Shown in pieces: positions 36,569 to 46,113 of a stretch of 64,000 nt of DNA. The stretch lies in contig CACMHG010000002.1 in the NCBI GenBank assembly GCA_902613475.1, positions 1-64,000 on the forward strand, in the 5' to 3' direction. Position 1 is the stretch's first letter; every line of letters starts with the position of its first letter. Origin of the DNA: K189A clade bacterium (lineage in GTDB: Bacteria > Pseudomonadota > Gammaproteobacteria > Pseudomonadales > Azotimanducaceae). The translations under genes were made by a program, and so were the position numbers. The notes under the pieces were generated by a model that did no database searches, had not been told where the DNA came from, and saw only the letters and a program-made list of their open reading frames with translations.

Positions 36569-37953
36569 GGCGAAAACTCCCGTTTGTTTTTATTGTTCGC
36601 TTGATCAATCAGATCGCTGAGTTTTTTCTCCTCTCCCTGCAGCCCGAGCGCTGCATCCAGCTGTATCACCTGCTGCGCAACGCGATGAGCTGTGCCGCTA
36701 CTCATGCGTCGGCGCAGCGTGCGAGCTAGAAACAGACCGACAATCGACAAAACACTGATGGCAAAAAACATCTGCAGATAACCCTCGGCACCGGGATTGC
36801 CATCTAAAATCAACGCCCAAAGCAGATAGGCGAAGGACGACGGCAGATACACGATAAAGGAAGCAATGGCGATCACGGAACCAGAGAAGCGTTGCGGCAA
36901 CCCCATTTCCCCATAGGGCGCAAAGTACAGGGCGCGCATGAAAAAGATAGCGAAGGCGATCCCCAATAAACAAACCATCGCTGACCAAGACGCAGCCTCT
37001 ATCCACGTCAGGCCAACCATTGCCAGCCCCAGCACCAGGGTCAGCGCAAAGCCTCCACCAAGACCGCCAACGGCACCGCCAAAGAAACGGCCCGCGATGA
37101 ATCCCGATGGAAAGGCGACTGCAATGCGCCCACCCGATGTTGAGGCGATGCCAAAGATCGATATGGCCAGTGCAGGCAGTACATACATTTCATCCAGATA
37201 GGTCACGAAGTACGGCATGGCCGTATAAACAAAGTAGACACAAAAGCCAACGGCACCAGCTAACCATACCTCGGGTAAACGCAGCGTCAGCTTCATACCT
37301 GCCAGCACTTCCTGGTTTGCCTGGCGAGCATCGTTATCGGTTTTGAGCAGCGTCTGGGATGGCAACATAAACCAAGCGACGACCCCAAGTATGACCATGA
37401 CCAAGGCGTTCACCATAAAGGCCAGCTGCAGTCCGAGAATGCTGTAGCCCAAGTAAACGTAGAGTGCCACGGTTAAACTGTTCTGCAGTAGCTCCACACA
37501 CCCCCGACCGCCTTCAAGCAAGCCAAAAATCTTACCCTGGTTTGAGTCGGCAGTGGTCTTTCGCACGGCGGACAAAACTGCTGGCCAAAATGCCCCCTCA
37601 CACCAAAGAGACAGCATGACGAACAAAAAGCACAGAGTGGCAAAATCGGTGGTTTGACCAAGAAAAAACGTGGTGACCCCGCCCATGACCATATTCACCG
37701 GAATCAGAACCCTGGCCGAAAAACGGTCTTGTACCCAAGCCAGCGCCACGTAAAAGATGTTGTGCACGATGCCGTAGATCGACATCAGCATGCCGAACTG
37801 GGTCTTGGAGATGTTCCAAAGTTCGAGCATCTGCGGCAGCAGGGCTCCCTTCATGGCCAAGACCGCAAAGGCAAATTGCGAGCACAGAACCAAAACCAGA
37901 AAGTTCATCAGAACCGCCCGGGAAGAGAACACTGGCTGGGAATTGTTGTTCAT
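36565..37953 (-). CDS. MFS transporter
   Basis: 462 aa and twelve membrane helices. The N-terminal domain contains LNFLVLVLCSQFAFAVLAMKGALLPQ-like helix 1 and KTQFGMLMSIYGIVHNIFYVALAWVQDRFSARVLIP, the motif A region. A central cytoplasmic loop and a charged C-terminal tail with KKLSDLIDQANNKNKREF are present. ATG 37953 is chosen; the frame is open far upstream, but that part would cover the divergent PhyH promoter and has no membrane character. It is followed by the TauD-type gene in a 4-bp overlap and should import that enzyme's substrate or an oligopeptide-like metabolite. Confidence 0.88.
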   Translation of the reverse strand: MNNNSQPVFSSRAVLMNFLVLVLCSQFAFAVLAMKGALLPQMLELWNISKTQFGMLMSIYGIVHNIFYVALAWVQDRFSARVLIPVNMVMGGVTTFFLGQTTDFATLCFLFVMLSLWCEGAFWPAVLSAVRKTTADSNQGKIFGLLEGGRGCVELLQNSLTVALYVYLGYSILGLQLAFMVNALVMVILGVVAWFMLPSQTLLKTDNDARQANQEVLAGMKLTLRLPEVWLAGAVGFCVYFVYTAMPYFVTYLDEMYVLPALAISIFGIASTSGGRIAVAFPSGFIAGRFFGGAVGGLGGGFALTLVLGLAMVGLTWIEAASWSAMVCLLGIAFAIFFMRALYFAPYGEMGLPQRFSGSVIAIASFIVYLPSSFAYLLWALILDGNPGAEGYLQMFFAISVLSIVGLFLARTLRRRMSSGTAHRVAQQVIQLDAALGLQGEEKKLSDLIDQANNKNKREFSP

Positions 37954-38101
37954 ACTCGTGCTCGCTGCATCCCATGACTTCGATGTTATCCGCGTCGCTA
38001 GGCCCATAGTCACCCGCCGACGGCAACTTTGGTAGGCTAACGTGCGTTCTAGTTGCGGTGTTTGAGCGCTAGGATTGTCAGCACACCGCACGGAGCGAGC
38101 T

Positions 38102-39151
38102 ATGCAAGACCCATCGGTTTCATTCATTGAGTCCCAGCCACTGAGCGAGACCCGCTTAAGCGAGAGCGATATTCAACGTTGGCGCGAGAAAGGCTTTGCG
38201 CTGGTGCATGATCTGCTGCCCCGGCCTCTTCTTGCTGAACTGAAACAAGATGCACAGAACCATTACCCAGTTCCTGGCAGCAAGGCGTCAAAACGTTTTA
38301 TCGACTTCAGCAGCGGACAGAGCTTCGTTTTTCCTTCGCGCTCAACCGCGTTCAACGCGGTCACCCTGCATCCAGCAATGCTGCAGGCCGCAGCGGACTT
38401 GCTCGCTGTACCTGTCATGGGACTTAGGCTTAGCCAATCGGATTTGTGGCCAAAGTACGGCAGTCCAAACCCAAAAACGGGCCTCGAGATAGATCCGCTA
38501 AAAGAGGACGACAACCGCGATCAGCGCATGCACTGCGACTATCCCAACCACTCGCTTGTGCATCCACCGGAGTGGAACAGCCCTGAAGCGGTCGAGATGA
38601 TCGTTTACCTCAACAACTATGAGGATTGCGAGGGTGCAACTGCCGTGGTGCCACGCAGCGGATACGAAGATCCAGCCTATCCTTGGCCCATCGTACAATC
38701 TCCCGGTGTGGGCGCTTTAGACTACGTTAATGATCGCATCAAAGCGGAAGCCTATATGGCATCGCAAGACCCTCAGGGCGCAGCATTTCGCGCACAACAC
38801 CTATACCCCAGAGAGGTGGTGGCCCGATATCAGTTCGGATCTGTGCTGCTGTATCGTCACGACACCTGGCATCGCGGTCGACCCGTCAAATCAGACACCC
38901 TACGCTTGGTGCAAAACCTCACATTTTGCAAGGCTGGCCGAGAGTGGCTCACACCAGCACATTCTGGATGGTCTTGGTCAATGTATGAACCCGACAAGTT
39001 AATGGAAAAACTTATCGCTGAGGCGACAGTAGAGCAGCGCACAGTACTGGGTTTTCCTGCACCAGGACACGATTACTGGACACCCCATACCCTGGCCGCA
39101 GTCGAAGCACGCTATGCGTCCTTTGGCATCGATATGGCACCGTATCACTGA
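38102..39151 (+). CDS. Phytanoyl-CoA dioxygenase family protein (second copy in window)
   Basis: 349 aa. The N-terminal ESDIQRWREKGFALVHDLLP is typical of PhyH proteins. Iron ligands: His and Asp in QRMHCDYPNHS and the distal His in RHDTWHRGRPV, with the following Arg for 2-oxoglutarate. It is longer than the copy at 5425-6360 and only distantly related. GGAG six bases before ATG 38102 fixes the start. Divergent from the MFS/TauD pair by 148 bp, so two different dioxygenases flank one promoter region and may act on one substrate route. Confidence 0.9.
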   Translation: MQDPSVSFIESQPLSETRLSESDIQRWREKGFALVHDLLPRPLLAELKQDAQNHYPVPGSKASKRFIDFSSGQSFVFPSRSTAFNAVTLHPAMLQAAADLLAVPVMGLRLSQSDLWPKYGSPNPKTGLEIDPLKEDDNRDQRMHCDYPNHSLVHPPEWNSPEAVEMIVYLNNYEDCEGATAVVPRSGYEDPAYPWPIVQSPGVGALDYVNDRIKAEAYMASQDPQGAAFRAQHLYPREVVARYQFGSVLLYRHDTWHRGRPVKSDTLRLVQNLTFCKAGREWLTPAHSGWSWSMYEPDKLMEKLIAEATVEQRTVLGFPAPGHDYWTPHTLAAVEARYASFGIDMAPYH

Positions 39152-39258
39152 CATCGGACCACACCTCGCAAGCAAGGCCACATTGGTATCCAGTGCAATT
39201 TTGAAGCGTCGAGATAAACCCTGAAAATCAAAACCAGAAATACAAAAACGGAAACAAC

Positions 39259-40026
39259 ATGTTCATTCGATTCACGCTGGCGCTTCTAATCATCTTTAAT
39301 TCTCTTCCCGCGACGGCAGGCCCTGAGCAGGCCGTACCCCAGCGCGTACTATTTGTGGGCAACAGTTATCTCTATTACAACGACAGCCTGCACAACCATG
39401 TTGAGCGCATGGCGATAGAGCGTCACCCCAACACGCCGGGTAGCTTCGCATTCACATCAGCCACCATCGGCGGAGTAAAACTCAAGCATCACAACATCGA
39501 TTGGCTACTAGCCCCTGAAAATATTGGCGTTGACCAACCCTTCCACACAGTCATCATGCAGGGGGCAAGCTTTGAGTCACTTACCCCTGAGGATCGGGCG
39601 ACGTTCCTAGAAACCGTCGTTCGCTACGCTGGCAAAGTAAGAGCCCGCGGCGCTGCGCCCATGCTCTACATGACCCACGCCTATGTGCCGCCTCACCCGC
39701 GCACCGATGCCGACATGATCGAAACGGTCGCCAACACCTACATCGAGGCCGCTAAAGCCGCTAAAGCCGCTATTGCTCCGGTTGGACTTGCTTTCGCGAG
39801 GTCGTATCAGCAGCGGCCAGATTTTTCGCTGCATGCGGATTTTGATGGCACTCACCCCAACCTACGGGGCACCTATCTAGGGGCTTGTGTTGTGTATCTG
39901 TCACTTTACGGCGGCAACCTTCAGGGCCTGAACTACGACTACTTTGGACGTCTGCCAAAGGCTGAGACCCGGTACCTGCAAAAAATCGCGCAGGAGACGC
40001 TGGCAGCCTTCAAAATTGAAATATAG
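39259..40026 (+). CDS. Exported SGNH/GDSL-like hydrolase
   Basis: 255 aa with signal peptide (ending ATA). Block I is VLFVGNSYLYYNDSL with the nucleophile Ser, and the C-terminal catalytic pair lies in FDGTHPNLRGTYL (Asp and His three apart). The intermediate Gly/Asn blocks are weaker: VIMQGAS may serve as block II. Likely a periplasmic carbohydrate or lipid esterase. Length is normal for DUF4886-like SGNH proteins. It stands alone, 107 bp after the PhyH gene, and is followed by a spacer with a hairpin. Confidence 0.82.
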   Translation: MFIRFTLALLIIFNSLPATAGPEQAVPQRVLFVGNSYLYYNDSLHNHVERMAIERHPNTPGSFAFTSATIGGVKLKHHNIDWLLAPENIGVDQPFHTVIMQGASFESLTPEDRATFLETVVRYAGKVRARGAAPMLYMTHAYVPPHPRTDADMIETVANTYIEAAKAAKAAIAPVGLAFARSYQQRPDFSLHADFDGTHPNLRGTYLGACVVYLSLYGGNLQGLNYDYFGRLPKAETRYLQKIAQETLAAFKIEI

Positions 40027-40128
40027 CGGCCTTAACAAATCGCCACAGATATATAACGATAACTTCTAAAAAGGGAGCCTCACTAGATCGGCAATGCGTT
40101 GACCTCGCGGCGCCAAGTAAGACGCTTA

Positions 40129-40143
40129 GGCGTATTTTTCGCC
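40129..40143. repeat. Hairpin core GGCGTATTTTTCGCC, copy 1
   Basis: GGCG and CGCC flank TATTTTT. The identical 15-mer recurs at 41134-41148 inside a longer hairpin. Copy 1 lies about 100 bp after the SGNH gene. It may be a degenerate terminator family. Confidence 0.5.
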
Positions 40144-40300
40144 TTGAGAGATCGCTCTTACCCCCCACATCAGCCCGACCAGAACCGCGTATTAACTCGA
40201 CATAACCGCAGTTTAATCGAGGCCTGGATTTTCATCGCCATCTGATCGATGCTAGCGTTATGCTTACCTAGGCATCTAAAAAAATAAAGAGGAACCTAAA

Positions 40301-41110
40301 GTGCGATATCTCATTTCTGTCTTTTTGACCTTTTCCGTACTCGCGGGCTGCAGCAGTGAGCAACCCGTTGAAGCGACGTCCGAAGCGCCCGAAACCATGC
40401 AGACTATTGAACCATCCGCTATCGATGAAGCCTCTGATGATAGCGGTCTCTATGTTGAGTATGTATGGCACAAAGAGGGAGAGAATTTTTCTCAAGAGGC
40501 GCTGATGGAAAAAGTGATCCTGTGGAATCAAATGATCGATGCGGGCGAGTACGAGATTAACCGCGCGAACCTTCTTTTTCCTCGACAGGAGACCGAGGAC
40601 TACGACTTTGTTTGGGTAATGCTGTGGCCATCGGTTGAAGCACGCAATGCCGGATGGGCTTATTGGGCAGCCAACGATGAAGCTGAATGGGCCGAGGCGA
40701 CGGCGGGGGTACTGAGCTATCGCGAGGAAGATGCATTCTTGTTCGGGCTATCTCGAGAACGTACTGCAACGGTTCCTAATATGACCAGCGTCTACGAAAA
40801 CCAGTTTAGCTTTTGCTTTTACAATGAAGGAAAAGGTGATGCAGACTTTGCCGCGTTTCAAACGGCACACACGGATTTTGTTGGTGCTTATGAAACCGAA
40901 AAGGGGCCCAGCAGCTACGCACACGCGCTACTGACGCCAACGTTTGAGACTGAGCAAATGCCGGACTATGTCTGGCTAGATTTGTGGGCTTCGGCTGAGG
41001 AAAAGGCAGACGGCCTGGCATATTTTGAGGGTTCTGAGTTACAGACCCAGCTTGGCGACATGGCTACTTGCAACCTCCTGGGATTTGAGGGACTGAATAT
41101 CCGCAGCTAA
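40301..41110 (+). CDS. Two-repeat lipoprotein related to 13388-14161
   Basis: 269 aa. The lipobox is SVLAGCSS. A low-complexity acidic linker leads into two repeat halves of about 105 residues. Half one contains DYDFVWVMLWPSVEARNAGW, half two DYVWLDLWASAEEKADGLAY, a clear internal duplication. The first half matches DYDFYWLNFLPFGDMA in the exported protein at 13388-14161, so both belong to one family. Cys residues in SFCFYNEG and MATCNLLG occupy similar places to the other protein. No enzyme motif is visible. It probably sits on the outer membrane facing the periplasm. It is followed by a strong hairpin. Confidence 0.77.
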   Translation: MRYLISVFLTFSVLAGCSSEQPVEATSEAPETMQTIEPSAIDEASDDSGLYVEYVWHKEGENFSQEALMEKVILWNQMIDAGEYEINRANLLFPRQETEDYDFVWVMLWPSVEARNAGWAYWAANDEAEWAEATAGVLSYREEDAFLFGLSRERTATVPNMTSVYENQFSFCFYNEGKGDADFAAFQTAHTDFVGAYETEKGPSSYAHALLTPTFETEQMPDYVWLDLWASAEEKADGLAYFEGSELQTQLGDMATCNLLGFEGLNIRS

Positions 41111-41126
41111 GAGCATCAAGCGTATA

Positions 41127-41155
41127 TCCTGGCGGCGTATTTTTCGCCGTCAGGA
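41127..41155 (+). terminator. Strong hairpin after the lipoprotein gene
   Basis: An 11-bp stem, TCCTGGCGGCG with CGCCGTCAGGA (one G-U pair), encloses the loop TATTTTT. The T run is in the loop, not after the stem, so it is unusual as a rho-independent terminator. It starts 17 bp after the stop codon and contains the 15-mer shared with 40129-40143. Confidence 0.55.
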
Positions 41156-41173
41156 CTCACCTTATCTCGAACC

Positions 41174-41218
41174 ACAAAGCTTCGAATAACAAAGATTCAA
41201 ACAACAAAGATCCAAAAA
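41174..41218. repeat. 15-bp tandem repeat, three copies
   Basis: Units acaaagcttcgaata, acaaagattcaaaca and acaaagatccaaaaa follow head to tail, and a partial fourth begins at 41219. The conserved core is ACAAAGMTYC. It lies in the spacer before the TonB receptor. Possible operator array or a neutral microsatellite. Confidence 0.6.
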
Positions 41219-41885
41219 CCAAAGCACGTACCGGCGAGCGCAGGGTGAGACCCACTCGCTTTTTCATTGACCCCGCCATAAGCCAATGCTGCTATTTAGT
41301 GTGGCGCGAAATTTGAAAAGTGGAGGGCTGGCCCAGTGCCCTTAGATACAACACCCCAGGCTTCGTTCCCGACGTAAATATTCAGTAGGAAGCACCAACT
41401 GCAAACGGTGTTGCGCAGCTGAAGGGTGCGCAGAGATACCTCATCGTATTCCTTTAGGAGACCAAGGAATTTAAGCGAGCCGCCGCCCCATTGCTAAAGG
41501 ATCCTAGAGAGACATCGCTGAATTCTCACGGTCGTAAAACGTGCTCTGATGTTTATAAACTACTCCTAAAGAACGAGATGCATGCTTTGATGGGCCATAA
41601 AGACGCACTCGTGCATCCTGCGTCGTTGATATTTGCAACTTCAAATAAATCCGCTCTTCTCAAGATCCTTTGAAAACTGAAAAAGAAAATTTTTTTTCGA
41701 GTAAACCTTTATCGGGTTTGCCCGAGGCCACGCATGGTTGGTAATCACACCACGAACAATCGGTGACATTTGCATTACAAAAATACGCTATGGCAAGCAA
41801 TTTGTAATTAATTCATCACCCTTATGAAAAATCGACGTAACAATCTCAGTTCAACGTCTTCGACATAACTTTCTTGGAACAATCA

Positions 41886-44423
41886 ATGAATCAACTTACC
41901 GGCCGTCGTATTTCTGAATCGTTTGCCCAGCACGCTGTTCTGGTATTGGGAACTCTCGCGTCGATACTTGTTCCTCAAGTCGCTTGGACTGAGGGTGAGC
42001 AAATCGAGGAGGTTGTTGTGATAGCGAAACCCATTAAAGCAAGTCAGCTCTCTTCAATCGAAGCAAAAAGAAACTCGGACAATTTAGTCGATGTTGTTTC
42101 CGCTGACGCAATCGGGCGCTTTCCCGACACAAACTTGGCAGATTCCCTTGGGAGGTTGCCCGGTGTTTCGGTTGAACGAGATCAGGGTAGAGCGCGCTAT
42201 TTGAATTTTCGGGGTGCGCCGCGCCGTTACACTGCAATTGCCTTTGATGGGATTGATATTCCTGGAACGGAAAATGGGAGGATCCCCCGGTTCGATTCTT
42301 ATCCGTCCGTGATTACTTCGCAGATTCTTGCAAACAAAGCCATCACAGCAGACATGACTGGTGAGGCGGTTGCAGGATACATTGACATCAAAACCTTCTC
42401 CCCCTCTGATGTGGAGGGTTTTTCTGGGTCCTTTGATTACGGTTTTGGTGAGCAGGATCTCGGTGGCGGCGATGTAGATCGCTACAGTGGCCGAATTTCC
42501 TATTCAAACGACGCATTCGGCATTTTAGTGTTTGCCTCGGAGACTAGTAACGAACAGGTAACGACGAATCTGGATGACATGGATTGGACGTACACCGAGG
42601 GCGGAATCATTCCCTCTCGAATCCGAACTAACAATTATTTCGTAGATTATGGTAACGAAGCATCTGGTGTAACGGGCGAGTTTTACTTTGGCGACGGGGG
42701 ACGCATCTTTTACAAATACCTAGACACTGAATTCCTTGATTTCGAGGAGCGTAATCAATGGCAGATTGATCTTCGTCGAATTGAGAATCCAACGCCGAAC
42801 ACTGGCTACGCGCCTGACGCTGGAGGGAACAGGGCCTTGGAATATGGGAAATATAACAACACAACCGAAGTGCAGACGCTAGGCACAGATTTTTTCGTCG
42901 AAAACTGGAATGTGGAAATAAGAGCCAGCGATATAGAGCTCAAGAGTGAAACTTGGTTACCTCTCCCCTACATGAGCTGGAGCGATGGCGTGACTTATGA
43001 CGTCTCGGATCCGTCAGACCCTTTCTTCACTTTCGATACACCTCTTGCGGACCTGCAGTACAACCCAATCTTCTCCGTGGTTGACTTTTTAAATTACTGG
43101 GGGCGAACAAACACTGAAAATCAGCAGTACAAGTTTGACGCCGACACCAGCAATGCACTTGGCACATTCAAGCTGGGCGCAAAGTTTGATCAAAGAGAGG
43201 CTCTCGGCGGGAGTGCGGTTCAATACCAGACGCTTGCCCAATACGGCTTGTCTAGGGAAGCGATAAAGGGTTACGAGCAGCCAGATAGACTCTGGTTCAC
43301 TGACGTCAGAAACCCGATCGGCGGTTTTTACACAGACAACAAATCTATTTTCGACGCGCTGGTCGCTGGAGGCGTTGAATTCCCAGGTTTGGAGGAAGCT
43401 GATTCAGACGGTTTAGTGACGATCGACGAAGAAATCGTTTCCCTGTACGCCATGCAAACGATCGATACAGGCTTCGGTAGCATCATACTAGGGTTGAGAT
43501 TTGAGGACACCGATTTCAGCACTGTTGGCTGGCAGTTAGACGCTGAAGGAGAGGAAATACCTCTATCATTAACAAAAAGCTATTCGAACTGGTTACCAAG
43601 CGCACACCTAAATTACGACTTAAACGAAGACACAAAGCTAAGGGCTTCAATAACCACAGCGGTCAGTCGACCGGGTTACAACGAAGCTAGGGCAAGCGCA
43701 GGCATCAATCCTGTCAATCAGAGTGTGGCAGGTGGTAACCCCTACCTGGATCCAGAAGAGTCCTGGGGCCTTGATCTGGCCTATGAATGGTATTTTGGGG
43801 AAGCAAGCATTTTCGCTGTTTCAGCGTTTTACAGAGAAGTTGACAACGTCATTGTCGCTGGCTCCACCACAGTTGACGGGTCGGTTTATTCACCTGCTGC
43901 TCAACCGGGCGAGCAGTGGACGTTGTCGGGAAGCGCGAATGGCAAGAACGGTGAGCTCACGGGTATTGAGTTTAATTTTATCGATCGGCTCGATCATTAC
44001 ATGACAGGCCCGCTGTCCGGGTTTGGGGTGGAACTAAACTTAGCAGCGATAGATTCAAGCTTTACGGCGCCAGATGGAAACGAGTATTCGCTTCCAGGGA
44101 CGTCGGATCTAACCTACAACGCATCGATCTTTTACGAGCAATATAATTTTTCTATCAGACTGAATTATCGATACCGGGATTCTTGGTTAGACACCACCGA
44201 AGCCGACGTGGGAGATGGCAACTATTGGGATGAGCAAGAGAGAGTTGAGTTATCAATGCGCTACGACCTAGAAGAATTCACCGGATACAAAGCGATCGTA
44301 TATGCCGACTTCATGAACCTCTCCGACTACGAGGATGTTCGATACACAGGTAATGTAAGAAACCCGAATCAGATCGAAACGTACGGTTCACGCTACACTC
44401 TGGGAATCCGAGCAAGCTTTTAG
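41886..44423 (+). CDS. TonB-dependent outer-membrane receptor (Caulobacter type)
   Basis: 845 aa from ATG 41886 (a TTG at 41874 is also in frame). After the signal peptide comes the TonB box region (QIEEVVVIAKP). The plug domain has GRFPDTNLADSLGRLPGVSVERDQGRARYLNFRG, the pattern of TIGR01782 receptors. The barrel ends YTLGIRASF with the terminal Phe needed for outer-membrane insertion. It imports a substrate through the outer membrane with TonB energy; this class often handles oligosaccharides or other large organics. It is followed after 60 bp by a PHP-fold hydrolase gene. Base composition and codon use are visibly more A/T-rich than in the first 40 kb. Confidence 0.93.
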   Translation: MNQLTGRRISESFAQHAVLVLGTLASILVPQVAWTEGEQIEEVVVIAKPIKASQLSSIEAKRNSDNLVDVVSADAIGRFPDTNLADSLGRLPGVSVERDQGRARYLNFRGAPRRYTAIAFDGIDIPGTENGRIPRFDSYPSVITSQILANKAITADMTGEAVAGYIDIKTFSPSDVEGFSGSFDYGFGEQDLGGGDVDRYSGRISYSNDAFGILVFASETSNEQVTTNLDDMDWTYTEGGIIPSRIRTNNYFVDYGNEASGVTGEFYFGDGGRIFYKYLDTEFLDFEERNQWQIDLRRIENPTPNTGYAPDAGGNRALEYGKYNNTTEVQTLGTDFFVENWNVEIRASDIELKSETWLPLPYMSWSDGVTYDVSDPSDPFFTFDTPLADLQYNPIFSVVDFLNYWGRTNTENQQYKFDADTSNALGTFKLGAKFDQREALGGSAVQYQTLAQYGLSREAIKGYEQPDRLWFTDVRNPIGGFYTDNKSIFDALVAGGVEFPGLEEADSDGLVTIDEEIVSLYAMQTIDTGFGSIILGLRFEDTDFSTVGWQLDAEGEEIPLSLTKSYSNWLPSAHLNYDLNEDTKLRASITTAVSRPGYNEARASAGINPVNQSVAGGNPYLDPEESWGLDLAYEWYFGEASIFAVSAFYREVDNVIVAGSTTVDGSVYSPAAQPGEQWTLSGSANGKNGELTGIEFNFIDRLDHYMTGPLSGFGVELNLAAIDSSFTAPDGNEYSLPGTSDLTYNASIFYEQYNFSIRLNYRYRDSWLDTTEADVGDGNYWDEQERVELSMRYDLEEFTGYKAIVYADFMNLSDYEDVRYTGNVRNPNQIETYGSRYTLGIRASF

Positions 44424-44483
44424 GTGAAAGCTAGCATGAGAAACGCCACCTGACCCGTATTTCTGCAATGGCTGTCTGAATTA

Positions 44484-45995
44484 ATGAAAGACATCGTTCG
44501 ATCGTTAGGAATATGGTTATTTGCTCTTTCGGGACATGCAGCTGAGACCGCAGAGAGCACACAATTGTCGGCTGGTTTGCCGATAATGTACGCTGGTGAC
44601 TCTCCACAGTGGCTAGCGGGCGATCATCATATTCACAGCAGATATAGCGTAGGTTGGGACAATGACACTGATCCACCTACACCAATATTGGGCGGAGACG
44701 CGATATATCCAATCGCTATGAATGCAGCTATGGCACGCAGACACGGCATTGACTGGATGGTGACAACGGACCACGGTGGCCCGAGTCACTCGAAGGTGCA
44801 TCTTAACCATGCCTACCCGGAACTATTAGAATCCCGAATTGCGGTTCCGGAGGTAATACAGTTTTTAGGGATGGAGTTTGATACGCCAGCGGCTGACCAT
44901 ACTAGTCTGATATTCCCTCAAACAGATGCAGAGATACAAGATCTTGTGGAGATCGAAGCTAAGTTCAACAGTCGTGAACCGTGGCCGGCAGATCCTCTTA
45001 AAAACACGCCACGACAAATGCTGTCAGCCCTAGTAGCAATGAAAGAATTGCCAGCTCCGCCCTTACTGATCGCGCACCACCCATCGCGATCTGCAACCGC
45101 ACTGGGGAAGTTTGGTAAGACAACGCCAAGTGAGATGAGGTCTTGGAATGACCTTGCCCCAAAAATAGCCATCGGGATGGAGGGCGCCCCTGGTCATCAA
45201 GCGATCGCGCAGTCGCGGACAAGGTTCGAACCATCGAAATTGTCGCAATTTTTAGGCAAAAGCCGGCCGCGAGGGATTTATGGCAGTGCGCTCGGGGGTT
45301 ATCCAACGATGGGGGGATTCGATCAGATGACAGCAGTCGTTGGTGGTTTTTGGGACTCAATGCTGGGCGAGGGCCGTCGCTGGTGGATTACAGCAAATTC
45401 TGACAGTCACACGCATTGGAGCGATGGCGGCGCCGATTTTTGGCCTGGCGAGTATTCGAAAACTTACGTTTACGCTCTAAAAACCCCAGCCTCTATTTTT
45501 GCTGCGCTTCGTGCCGGTCAAATATTTGTCGTCACCGGAGATTTGATTTCTTCCCTAGACTTCAAGGTTTCGACAGCGAATCGAATCGCGAGCATAGGTC
45601 AGTCGCTCACCGTGCAAGAAGGTGAAGACGTAAATATCTATATCGGGATTGTTGAACCAACGCTAGCGAATGCTGCAGGGTTTTCGCCCAAAGTGAGACG
45701 AGTCGACTTGATTCGCGGTGATGTTCAATCCGCGATTTCTGAAGCTGACCATGACGCGTTACCTCGCGCCACAGTTGAGAAACGTTTTAATTTGAGTGAG
45801 CGACGAAAACGCGGCGAGCCCATAACTATGTCTTTAACGATAAAAAACATTCAGAAGAGTTTTTACATTCGGTTGCGTGGCACCAATACCGATGAAAAAG
45901 AGCCCGTAGAAGACCCAGATGGCGAGGATCCCTGGAGTGATCTATGGTTTTATTCCAACCCCATCTTTGTAGAGATAGAAAAGGTTAAGGCCTAA
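44484..45995 (+). CDS. Exported PHP-domain metallohydrolase (CehA/McbA-like)
   Basis: 503 aa, with a short N-terminal signal (cleavage near HAAETA). Metal ligands of a PHP-type trinuclear site are in order: GDHHIHSRYS, WMVTTDHGGPSH, LGMEFDTP, LLIAHHPS and ITANSDSHTHWSD. The C-terminal 150 residues are beta-rich. Members of the CehA/McbA group hydrolyse esters or carbamates such as carbaryl; others act on phosphoesters. There is no obvious ribosome site, so the start is uncertain. Close placement behind the TonB receptor implies that it acts on the imported compound in the periplasm. Confidence 0.85.
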   Translation: MKDIVRSLGIWLFALSGHAAETAESTQLSAGLPIMYAGDSPQWLAGDHHIHSRYSVGWDNDTDPPTPILGGDAIYPIAMNAAMARRHGIDWMVTTDHGGPSHSKVHLNHAYPELLESRIAVPEVIQFLGMEFDTPAADHTSLIFPQTDAEIQDLVEIEAKFNSREPWPADPLKNTPRQMLSALVAMKELPAPPLLIAHHPSRSATALGKFGKTTPSEMRSWNDLAPKIAIGMEGAPGHQAIAQSRTRFEPSKLSQFLGKSRPRGIYGSALGGYPTMGGFDQMTAVVGGFWDSMLGEGRRWWITANSDSHTHWSDGGADFWPGEYSKTYVYALKTPASIFAALRAGQIFVVTGDLISSLDFKVSTANRIASIGQSLTVQEGEDVNIYIGIVEPTLANAAGFSPKVRRVDLIRGDVQSAISEADHDALPRATVEKRFNLSERRKRGEPITMSLTIKNIQKSFYIRLRGTNTDEKEPVEDPDGEDPWSDLWFYSNPIFVEIEKVKA

Positions 45996-46113
45996 ACGCT
46001 TCAGTACATGGCCCTAATCACGCAGGCAGCAGCGTCAACCGTTCTAGAAAGTGTGGCATGCACTATCTCGTAAACCTACGAATTACCTACTAAACGACAC
46101 AGAGTATTTACGT

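Larger units (their letters stand above)
41111..41885. other. Long non-coding spacer before the TonB receptor
   Basis: Contains the hairpin at 41127-41155, the 15-bp tandem repeats at 41174-41218 and an A/T-rich stretch at 41680-41860 that should hold the receptor promoter. A short hairpin CGGGTTTGCCCG lies near 41717. A 60-codon frame at 41491-41673 has no protein character. The size suggests regulated expression, perhaps with a long leader. Confidence 0.5.

Noticed and set aside
41491-41673. Possible 60-residue protein
   Set aside because: No signal, domain or ribosome site; in a region of repeats and promoters.
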